Shown here: positions 11,126 to 20,309 of the stretch, one piece after another | Layout: each line of letters opens with the position of its first letter | Position numbering within the stretch: position 1 is the first letter of the stretch | DNA from: Rotaria sordida | Lineage: Eukaryota > Rotifera > Eurotatoria > Philodinida > Philodinidae | Assembly: GCA_905250125.1 (NCBI GenBank) | Contig: CAJNOL010000362.1 | Coordinates: forward strand, 3,349 to 67,348 | Length of the DNA stretch: 64,000 nt | Direction: 5' to 3' | Program-made: the position numbers and the translations under genes | Notes under the pieces: model-generated | What the model was told of the DNA's origin: nothing | Seen by the model: only the letters and a program-made list of their open reading frames with translations | Databases searched by the model: none

Positions 11126-11176
11126 AGGGTGTGGGTTCTGTTGAAGAGAACATCCATACTCGCATCCACACCCCGA
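11126..11176. repeat. Telomere-like foldback pair
   Basis: GGGTGTGGGTTCTG and ATCCACACCCC are inverted, about 30 bases apart. This is the innermost pair found. Confidence 0.55.
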
Positions 11177-11633
11177 TTGATAGGATCTAGAACTCTTCAA
11201 AAAAGGTTGATATTTCTAAATGAAATATTTCGAAATAAGTAGCGTTATTCTTGCCGAAAAGATGACTATAAGTTATCGATGATTTTTGACTACAGAAAGG
11301 AACACATGTAGGCTTCTAGAGAAAGACATTCTCTATCTAAGTGTGTGCATTACAAAAATAAAATGATACTGCATATTGTTCGTATGTTGATAGAGATCAC
11401 AGTGGAAGCTGATACTGCGTATAACTCATAGAATACAGAAAGATTTTCTCTACAAACCTACTTATATTCTGTTCTGTAGTCAAAATTTTATAGTCGTCTT
11501 TCACTGATCTAATATCAGAAATCAATGACATCATATTAGACAAATTGCGCATTATCTCATATACTTAATATTATTTAAATGATTTGCATTTTTTTTCAAA
11601 GTTTGCCCAAAGCCATATTATGTTTTCATTTCG
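11177..11633. other. Spacer, no gene seen
   Basis: AT-rich sequence with no supported coding region or repeat. Confidence 0.4.
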
Positions 11634-11758
11634 GCTAATCAATGTGTTTGAAGTTGCGATGAAGGTACTCAATCTGATAGTACAACTAATGAATGTGTCT
11701 GTGAAAATGAATATTGTGAAGCGGGCCCTGATGAATTTGGAAGAAGAGTCTGTGCCAG
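11634..11758 (+). pseudogene. Cys-rich (EGF-like?) exon remnant
   Basis: Read in the frame containing NECVCENEYCEAGPDEFGRR, the sequence has closely spaced cysteines and ends at a good splice donor (A|GTAAGTAT, 11759). A TGA interrupts the frame upstream, just after NQCV. A second, more degenerate copy of the same exon lies at 12353-12410. No start, signal peptide or further exons are seen. I take it as debris of a secreted or extracellular Cys-rich protein; the family is not recognised. Confidence 0.4.
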
Positions 11759-11759
11759 T

Positions 11760-12350
11760 AAGTATTGGTATACGATAATGCATTACATAAATAATGAATT
11801 CTATGTTAGAAAGATAGCTAATAGACAAATTAAATTTTTCATTTTACATTTTATTAAATCTTTGATTGTGTAGCATCAACATCAATGTTCTCGTGCAAAT
11901 GGTTGCTCATTTTTTAATATGCTTGAAAGTATCTCAGACAAGGCAAAACCTATATATGATGATTTAAGATAAACAAAAATTGAAATAATCTGTAAAAAAA
12001 CAAAAAAAACTCCAAGAGTAATTCTTGTAAGGTAGCTAGTATTCTACAAGTTCATATATTAATAAAGGTATCAACATTTACTTTCGAATTGGAATAATGA
12101 AAGTACAAAAATGTGACGGAACAAATTTCCATTCAAATTATTTTTTGAATCTTCCAAAAGATCATCTTATTGGTCTCAAGAAAATTTTCTAAGCTTACAT
12201 TAAGAAAGAGTACAAATTTCTGATTATAATCCGTAGCTTTTGATTTCTCGAAAACACTTTCGGACTAGTGAAAAATAAACAAACAAACATTCAGTTGTAA
12301 AACTTTCGGCTCACCCATTATGTATACAAAAAAAAGCCAAGAAGTTTCTC
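11760..12350. other. Spacer between the two Cys-rich remnants
   Basis: AT-rich, with no coding signal seen. Confidence 0.35.
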
Positions 12351-12352
12351 AT

Positions 12353-12410
12353 ATATGTTGTGAATATTATGAAACGGGTACTGATGGATTTGGAAGAAGA
12401 ATTTGTACAC
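12353..12410 (+). pseudogene. Second degenerate copy of the Cys-rich exon
   Basis: Reads CCEYYETGTDGFGRRICT, which aligns with CENEYCEAGPDEFGRRVCA at 11.7 kb. Two conserved positions, including one cysteine, are changed. Tandem arrangement suggests a duplicated exon or gene that has decayed. Confidence 0.4.
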
Positions 12411-12954
12411 CATTATAATACCCAATTAAAAGAACTTATAAATATTTTTAGGAACTGACAAAAAATGCTTTTTTTTCTTTAAAAAAAGAGTCTATGTCAA
12501 CTAAGTATACATAGAGCTCAGAACTTTTTGAACGCCCTATGTAAATTATTGCTTCAGCTGCTCTTTTTTAAACATATTTATCATTTAATACGTATTTAAC
12601 TCATATATTATACATTTTACTTCATTTGAACGTGATGATTTGTACTTTTTTTAAAATATATACGTGCATTGAAATCTTTCTTTTCTGCGGAGTTAGAAAG
12701 AAACAACCATCGAATAACGAAATTCTACTCTTTTTTTGTTCTCGTGTGTTCGTTGTCGAAAAGTTATCTGGGAAAATAAATAAACATGTTTTAAATTAAT
12801 CAACATTTTAGTGAAACAGCTTAGCTAAAAGTGATCAATTGTTTGATTCTTGCTCTCACTCTTCAGTATAATTATTCGATTCTTGACAAAATGAACTATG
12901 ACATCTAAAACAAAACGAATATTCAAAAGTCTTTTGAAATTTGATAGTTAATCG

Positions 12955-13545
12955 CCATTTAAATGAAGATTCATTAGGTAGAATTGCGAAGTACATGAAT
13001 ATTCCACAAATAATGGTTCAGTACATTGTCAAGAAATACAAAATCAATTAGAAATAACAATACTTACGACAACGGTAAAATATGGAATAAATGAAGTTGA
13101 TTATTCGAGATTATTATCAATAAAGTAGAACATTTAAAGTATGTGGTAAAATATGTTGCAAAGAATTATCCTTTTGAGAAAAAAGTTATATGATCTTATG
13201 AGATCAAATTTAATTTATTTGATTCCAGTTCTAAAGTAATGGTTTGAAGAAAAGTTAACGAAGAATATAGTCTAGATTGTATATTGCCAATAGTTAAATA
13301 TCATGGAAGTAATGCGAAAGCGGTGTGGAGTTCCTTCAGTCGAAAAGGATGAGGTTTTAACTGATGAAAAATAGAAAGATTTTGAAGAAAAATCTACTTC
13401 AGTCAGCTCGAAAATTGTGATTAGGATCAAATTTTATATTTCAACATGATAATGATCCTAAAGATCAAGTGCGAATTGTATCAGATTGGTTGAATGTAAA
13501 ACGTCTCTCTATGGACCGAATTTGATCGACGGATTCGAAAATGTA
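12955..13545 (+). pseudogene. Degenerate Tc1/mariner-family transposase
   Basis: Pieces in several frames line up in family order. Near 12968-13050 is a helix-turn-helix stretch (DSLGRIAKYMNIPQIMVQYI). Near 13285-13340 is ILPIVKYHGSNAKAVWSSFS, matching the vKygGgsvmvWGcfs block around the second catalytic Asp. Near 13435-13520 is FIFQHDNDPKDQVRIVSDWL, the FQqDNdPkH block. Stops and frameshifts separate the pieces, so no functional protein is possible. Its terminal repeats were not found. Confidence 0.7.
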
Positions 13546-14697
13546 CACAGTCGAAAAATAAATATAAACGGAAACAAATATTATTACAAGAAAGCATAAT
13601 ACAAGGGAGTTTTCCAACTTGATACTAATAGAATTATAGGAGACGAAGAGAATAAAAACTCATCATGTTTCTTTCCACTTTTGATATTAGAAAAAAGACA
13701 AAAAAGATTAATTCAATTTTGTTCTTTTGATGAAGTTGATGGCATTGTCTTGTATGAAAGAGGTGAGGTATACGAATAATTTTGAGTGGATATTAGAAAA
13801 CTTCAGCTACAATTTTGTGAAAGCCAAAACTCAAAAGATTGAATCGTTGCAGAGTTATTAGGATAACAAAATTATTTGTCAGCTGTACGAATAAATTTTT
13901 GAGCGTCTTTGAATATATAGAGAATGTTTCATAAGTCGCTTGCAGAACGAAGTTTCATATAGAGAAACAGTTCCTAAACAAGTCCATCTTGTTACAACAT
14001 TATCTAGATGTATATTTTCTAACTTTTGGTTATCGAAATTATGGTTAACAGAAAAATGATAACTTTCAATCGAGATAGTTAATAAACAAAAAAAACTTAA
14101 AGTGAAAACTCATCAAGGATTCTACGCATGCGATGCCAAGCTATTTTATCTGGAATCCAATCTTGTCCTGTTGAAGATTTTTTTATTAATATTTCTGCTC
14201 ACCTTATGTAAGATGAATAAAAACTCATCATGAAGATTCAAAAATTTTTGTGTCATTCCGAGACATGGATTTCTCTGACAATTTAAAAGAGTTTCCAACG
14301 ACTCATCATTCTCTAAATTAGCACGACACAAATCACAAAATTCTGTTACCACGAAAAACACGTAAGGTACGAAGAGTGAATGCATACCCAAAAGACTACA
14401 TAAATACCGTGTTTCACCTGTATTAAAAAATGGTTTTCGTATGTTTTTGCTTTTGTTGCACAATGTTGACGATATAAACAAAAGAAAAATATTGCATCGA
14501 ATGAACCAAAGATCGGTAGGAAATTAATATTAGTATTCAAGAAACTATTGAATAAATATAGAATTGATGTCTGAATATTTTACTTGAAGACTGTGAACTA
14601 TAGGTATACAGATAGAAAAAAAAATAAGAAGATCATTGTTTATTATTTTGTTTACTCATATTGTCCATTACACGTGAGCATTCTTTGTCTTCTTCCT
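13546..14697. other. Spacer, no supported gene
   Basis: Minus-strand frames at 14146-14540 contain short Cys pairs but no recognisable domain or splice structure. May include decayed flanks of the Tc1 element. Confidence 0.4.
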
Positions 14698-14701
14698 TTA
14701 A

Positions 14702-14716
14702 CCCTTGGACGCTGTT
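14702..14716 (+). repeat. piggyBac left terminal inverted repeat
   Basis: CCCTTGGACGCTGTT directly after the TTAA. Confidence 0.9.
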
Positions 14717-15187
14717 TGGGGGTCCAACCAGACCCACAACGATGATTTTTGTCTTTAGCTACGTTAATACTTATCGTTTGCGGATCGATCTCTTCTCTAA
14801 TCGTCATTCTTCTAACAATGCACGAAGACCATATGAAGTTTCTTTGATACCTCTTATAGGGACAAAATTAAGAGGTGGGTCCACACGGACCCTCTAACAA
14901 CTTTTGTGTTATACATGTGATTTTTTTTCTTGTTCAACCTGCCATCTGTTATCTCAAAGGCTTATCTCTCAAAATATTTGTTAACTTATCACTACCAATA
15001 GTGATTCATCTATTATTTGGTATTTATCTCCAAGGTTTGTTACAATTACATCGAACTACTTTTATAGTCATTTAGTATCATCTCAATTATTTTCGATTTT
15101 CTTTCCACAGAAAGAAACTATGTCTAAAACTTCTAAGATTCTCCAAGCATAAAAAGTCCAACACTTTTATTTTTTCAGATAAAAAGA

Positions 15188-17020
15188 ATGACTAGTAATG
15201 GAAATTTAAAAAGAAGTCGTGAAATGTCTACGTCAAATAGTACGAAGGAATTCGATAACATTTCTGAGGATGATGAATCGAATTCTGATACAGATTATCA
15301 TATTTCTGGAATCGAATCCGATGATACATCCACTGATGAATTTATTTCTCAGAACGAAGATTCATCTGATTCTTATGCTAGTGATGATGATTTATCTGAT
15401 TTTTATGTCAATGATCATAATGATATGTTCAAACATGCTCAACCTGATTTTATTGAAAAAAATGGTGTTTCATGGTCGAGTCAAAAGACTCAAGCTGCTG
15501 GTCGCCCACGTACAATGAATATACTTAAAAGAAAATCTGGTTCTATTACTTCAATTCAGACTATTGTAGATGCATTTAGATTGTTTATTACTGAAGATAT
15601 TCTGAATGAAATTGTTATGCAAACAAATAAATATGCAAAAAGATTTATTGATCAAGAAAATCAAAGACGATTGAATAATAGAAATAATCATAAACAACCG
15701 GTAAAATGGAAACAGCTTGATTACATCGAATTAGAAGCATTTCTAGGCTTATTGATTCAAGCTGGAGCTGAATTTAGTCATCATCAGTCACTTGTAGAAC
15801 TATGGGATATTAGTAGAAGTCGACCAATATATCATGCAACAATGTCATTGGAATGATTCAAAAATCTTTTACGATTTCTTAGATTTGATGATCGTCAACG
15901 CCGTGATAAATCTGATCGACTTGCTCATATTCGATATGTATTTCAATCATTTACTAAACAACTTCCTCGACATTTTATTCCAAGTGAAAATATCACGGCC
16001 GATGAACAATTAGTACCATTTCGAGGTAGATGTTGTTTTGTACAGTATATGCCAAAGAAACCTGCTAAATATGGCCTTAAATTCTGGACATTATGTGATG
16101 TCAAAAGTAGATATGTTTCAGCATTAGAATTATACACAGGAAAACTTGGCAATACTGTTCAACGTAATATTTCGACNNNNNNNNNNTTAATAGATCAATT
16201 GCCGAAGAATGTCCAACAAGGTCGAAATATTACCTTCGATCGATATTTTTCTGATTTCAACTTAGTACAGAATCTATTAGAACGCAAAATGACATCACTT
16301 GGTGTTGTTAATCATAAACGTAGTTTTGTACCGAAAGAATTGAAACTCATTCGACAGGATTTATACTCATCATGGTTTTACTTTTCCGATCGAAATACAA
16401 TTTTATCTTACCAAACAAAAGAAAAAAAACCACCGATCATATTATTATCAACATTACATGATTTTGCTGAAGTTTTTGACGATGAAAAGAAACTTCCAAC
16501 AATGATTCACGATTATAATCAAACAAAATTTAGTGTCGATGTGATCGATCAATGTATTAATAATTATACTTGTCGTCGAATAACTCGCAGGTGGCTAATG
16601 ATAGTGTTTTTTAATATGATTGATATAGCAGCAATGAATTCATTGAATATTTGGCTTGATCAAAATCCGGATTGGAATATTGGGAAAACATATATTCGAC
16701 GTCTTTTCTTAGAAGAATTATGCAAATCATTAACTGATTCTCATAATCAACGACGTGTCAAACAATCTCGACCTCGACCGAAAGTTAAACTTGCACTTCA
16801 ATCTCTCGGATATGAATTCAAACCCCAAAATTTAATCGTTCAAGATAATCTTGATCATTTTATTACAACAAAAAAAAGATGCTTTCTTTGCCCATCTCAT
16901 CCTGGTCGTAAAGTCAGACAAATTTGCGACGCATGTCAAAGGAATGTTTGCAATTCACATTCTTTTAGTATCAAATCAGTCATTTGTCAGTCATGCAAGA
17001 AAAATACATCGTCAAAATGA
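15188..17020 (+). pseudogene. piggyBac transposase with one in-frame stop
   Basis: One reading frame runs from the ATG at 15188 to the TGA at 17020, about 610 codons, broken only by a TGA at 15854-15856 (after residue 222). The residues around it are the conserved ...MSLE-x-FKNLLRFLRFDD block, so a Trp codon changed to TGA is the simplest cause. The acidic, Ser-rich N-terminus (residues 10-75) is typical. The three catalytic Asp blocks are present: ITADEQLVPFRGR, NITFDRYFSDFNL and KFSVDVIDQ. The C-terminal zinc domain CFLCPSHPGRKVRQICDACQ ... CQSC is whole. Ten Ns (16177-16186) keep the frame. No intron is seen. An ATG at 16049 could start only a truncated product lacking the first Asp. Confidence 0.92.
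16177..16186. other. Assembly gap (10 N)
   Basis: Ten unknown bases inside the transposase. The reading frame continues on both sides, so the gap length may be real or lucky. Confidence 0.95.
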
Positions 17021-17461
17021 AATCTCATAAACGAACAAATTGAAGAAATCTACAAACAAGAACTAAAATAGTTTAGCAGTTACATTAATTTTATTGTTTT
17101 TTATCCGTTTAAAATAAAAATTAAAAAAACTTCTTGCCTTTAATATGAGTGGCATTGTAAGCTATATTCATACATACAGTCATATTTACTAATTTGTATT
17201 GTATTGATATACATGTTCTACTCAATAATTTGAACGTTCTAGTGCTATCATAACATATTTAAAAAATGATTTCTCTTACTATACAAGCATTGAGTTGAGT
17301 TCGATAATGGCCCATACAAGCGTAAATATCCGTGAAGGATTTAAAGAAGAATCTTGACTCGTCTATAGCTAGCGTAATAGAGATAACTTATAACATTATT
17401 CTAGTGGAACTACATGTGGGTGCGACCGGACCCACATACGTCCTTCGTGTGAAAAAATGAG

Positions 17462-17476
17462 AACAGCGCCCAAGGC
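17462..17476 (-). repeat. piggyBac right terminal inverted repeat
   Basis: AACAGCGCCCAAGGC, directly before TTAA at 17477-17480. Confidence 0.9.
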
Positions 17477-17693
17477 TTAATAAAGGAGAACAAGAGAAGA
17501 AAGATATATCATTGAGTGTCGTTCATATTTCTTTTCTATCGATTGAAACAGGTCACAATGTGTAAATCGTACAATATTCCTTTTGTAAGTGAATTTTTTA
17601 CAGCAGAGTATTTAGTTTGGATAAGTCGTCAAACAATAAACGTATTTATATCCGCATATTATGGATGTTTTTTAGTTTATATAAATTAAAATA

Positions 17694-18536
17694 CTATGGG
17701 AGCCAATTGAATTTCCCTCCTTTGTTTTTTTTATAATTTTTATTACTATATTTCTTTCATTTTTTAACCTACTGTATATAGACAGAAAGCCCAGAACGCG
17801 CTGCATCTTCTGGTATATTTAGCTTGAACATCAGATACACTTTAAACAATAAAACCTTTAGTAGAAAAAAAGTGAGATTTTTTTTATTCCAATATACATT
17901 TGCACCTATCACCCATTTCAAAGTAAAAGAAGGATGAGTATTTTTGGAATAACTCTTGATAGATACAAGATATCGTTCTGCATTCTTTTACCATTCGAAA
18001 GAGGAGATGAATCTGCATCAAAGCTTATATTCGAAATTTTTCTGGCAAACTTTTCTAGAGCCTTTAACTAAGGTTTTAAAATTCTACTGATTTTTTTTAT
18101 ATATGTTTTAAGAAAAAATACACCTCATCAACCTATCGAAGCGTCAGTTTTTTAAAACCTTAGTTAAAGGCTCTAGAAAAGTTTGCCAGGAAAATTTCGA
18201 ATATAAGCTTTGATGCAGATTCATCTCCTCTTTCGAATGGTAAAAGATGCAGAACGATATCTTGTATCTATCAAAAGTTATTCCAAAAATACTCATCCTT
18301 CTTTTACTTTGACATGGGTGATAGGTGCGAATGTATATTGGAATAAAAAAAATCTCACTTTTTTTCTACTAAAGGTTTTATTGTTTAAAGTGTATCTGAT
18401 GTTCAAGCTAAATATACCAGAAGATGCAGCGCGTTCTGGGCTTTCTGTCTATATACAGTAGGTTAAAAAATGAAAGAAATATAGTAATAAAAATTATAAA
18501 AAAAACAAAGGAGGGAAATTCAATTGGCCCCCATAG
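17694..18536. mobile_element. Palindromic TA-flanked element (MITE), 843 bp
   Basis: The ends CTATGGGAGCCAATTGAATT and AATTCAATTGGCCCCCATAG are inverted and flanked by TA (17692-17693, 18537-18538). The arms are near-identical over about 385 bases with a loop of about 70 bases near 18080-18150. The arms carry GCGCTGCATCTTCTGGTATATTT, related to the motif in the 10-kb and 47.6-kb repeats. No protein is encoded; an open frame at 18210-18461 is a by-product of the arm. High arm identity suggests a young element or gene conversion between arms. Confidence 0.88.
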
Positions 18537-18849
18537 TAATGTGCTACAGATAGAAGTGCTACATCACGATTATTCATTAATCCTACTATTCGGAAATCCA
18601 TAATAATTATTACTTCATTTTATTATTTTATATAAATACTATTTAATGAAAAAAACAATCTGAGAAGAAACAGTATGATTTAACCATTTATAATCTCCAC
18701 AGCCTAGGAATTATCTTAACATCTATAGACCTAAATTGAACTTTTGATATTGTTACAGATCCTGAGTTAATAGTTAAACAATGCAAAACCGTTTCTTTTG
18801 CTATACAAAGAAAAAGAAATCATGTTTTACTATTTTTAAATATTTGTAG
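18537..18849. other. Spacer before the cyclophilin-like gene
   Basis: Should contain the start or first exon of the cyclophilin-like gene, but I could not place it. An ATG at 18781 opens a frame that runs to the acceptor of the next exon. Confidence 0.3.
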
Positions 18850-20309
18850 GGTAATTCACCATCATCTATATCATCTACAGCACCAGGTTTTAGTACAGAC
18901 GAAAACGTCATGGAAACACAAAATGATTCAGTAAATAATATACCGATTGGAAAAATTTTTTTTTACTTTTTTTATACATTTTTATAGAATAGTTTATCAT
19001 CATCTATATCACCACCTTTAGCACCAGCTTCAGCTCCATTAATTATGAATGAATCTGATTTACGAATGCCAGATAGTAAAGCTGAAAAACTTCTTAATGA
19101 AAAACAACAAATTGAAATACAAAAACAAAAGATTGAAGCAATGTTGAAAGATTTAGAAGAAAAAAAAGAAGAAATAAATAAATACTTTTTGAGTAAGTGT
19201 TGAAAATGTTTAATTGTTTATATCACTTTATTTTTAGATTTATCAAGCAAAATTTGCTTTATTAGTTTACAAATTAATAACAAATTATGTGGTGATATTT
19301 TAATTAAGGTATGTAGTAAATTTTTCAATCATTCTCATCCTCTATTGTTATTTTTTTTTATTAGTTGTACCATGATGCAGCACCTCTCACTTGTGGTAAG
19401 TCGTTTATTTTCCATTAACTTACTATTTTTTTTTTATTTGTAGAATATTTTCGATCTATTTGTATTGGTGCACGTGAATTCAATTACGAGAATTCAACAT
19501 TTGATTATTTAATGTTAAATACATTTATTAAAGGTGAGGAATTTTGTTAAAATAAAATAGCTTGAATATCTCTTTATTTTGTATTAGGCGGTGAAGTATC
19601 AATCTATACACCAGATGGTAAAAGGTAAAAATTCTTTGTTCTTAATTCTGCTTTTAATGTTATTGTTTCTCATAGTTTAAGATTTTTGGACAAGGTAAAA
19701 AAAAGAAAGAAATAGTTTTATTCATGACAAACATGGCCTTTTAAGTTAGTGGCGGAGCCAGGGTGGGGCTGGGGGGAGGGGGGCTCAGCCCCTCCCAGGA
19801 AAATTTTTAAACCATGTATTTTATTTGCTAACCGGGGCTCAAAGGTCCCTCAGAGGGGGTTGAGCCCCCCCCCCCCCAGCTCAAAATCCTGACTCCGCCA
19901 CTATTTTAAGTATGGGTGTCGACGATGGCTCAACACAATTTTTTATCACATTAGGTAGATATATAATCCTTTTTTTTTATTAAATAATCTATATATTCTT
20001 TTCACTTTTTAGGACCAGCACCGGTTCTCAATGATACAAACGTAAATTTTAAACATTATTTTGAAATATTTACTAAATCTGTCTATTTTAACTAGGTTAT
20101 TTTTGGTGAAATAGTTGAAGGAGTTGATATATTACAATCAATCAATAAGAATGGTATGTTTTATTTTATTCTTAATTCATCTACGGTTTTTTTTTTGTAT
20201 TTTAGGTATTCGTGTTACTACAGGTGGTGCTGGTGCTACTTATGATAATCAAGTTGGTGGTGCACCGATTGATAAAGTGGTGATTTATGCATGTGGTGAA
20301 AGAGAATAA
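18850..20309 (+). pseudogene. Coiled-coil + cyclophilin-domain gene, disrupted by a hAT-like insertion
   Basis: Short exons join in consistent phase: 18850-18930, 18988-19192, 19238-19308, 19365-19395, 19444-19533, 19588-19624, 19676 onward, ...-19954, 20013-20041, 20096-20153 and 20206-20309. The N-terminal part is Ser/Pro-rich, then a coiled coil (KAEKLLNEKQQIEIQKQKIE), then a cyclophilin fold: ICFISLQINNKLCGDILIKL, HDKHGLLSMGVDDGSTQFFI, VIFGEIVEGVDILQSI. The usual FHRVI...QGGD is replaced by FDYLMLNTFIKGGE, so the catalytic Arg and Gln are missing and isomerase activity is doubtful. Inside LLS|MGVDD a 157-bp element with an 8-bp duplication adds an immediate TAG. The exon just upstream also seems one base out of phase (around 19697-19722). 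The first exon was not found. Confidence 0.7.
19747..19903. mobile_element. 157-bp non-autonomous hAT-like element with 8-bp duplication
   Basis: Terminal repeats TAGTGGCGGAGCCAGG and (reverse complement of the right end) TAGTGGCGGAGTCAGG. A perfect 8-bp target duplication TTTTAAGT lies at 19739-19746 and 19904-19911. This duplication length and the TAGTGGCGGA-type ends are hAT features. The interior is G/C-rich (runs of G and of 13 C), standing out from the AT-rich surroundings. Confidence 0.9.

Larger units (their letters stand above)
14702..17476 (+). mobile_element. piggyBac element, 2.78 kb, near-intact ends
   Basis: The element is flanked by TTAA at 14698-14701 and 17477-17480, the piggyBac target. 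Terminal inverted repeats CCCTTGGACGCTGTT (left) and GCCTTGGGCGCTGTT (right, reverse complement) match at 13 of 15 bases. Subterminal palindromic blocks of GTGGGTCC...GGACC type occur at about 14719-14738, 14876-14895 and 17413-17438; they are candidate transposase-binding sites. Size and layout are typical of the superfamily. It carries one transposase gene with a stop codon and a 10-base assembly gap. Little terminal decay suggests a fairly recent insertion. Confidence 0.93.

Noticed and set aside
14146..14540. Overlapping minus-strand frames with CxxC-like pairs
   Set aside because: Two frames overlap without splice sites and no recognised domain; may be decayed repeat.
18210..18461. 83-codon plus-strand frame
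   Set aside because: Lies wholly in the right arm of the palindromic element; the mirrored arm carries the same bases.
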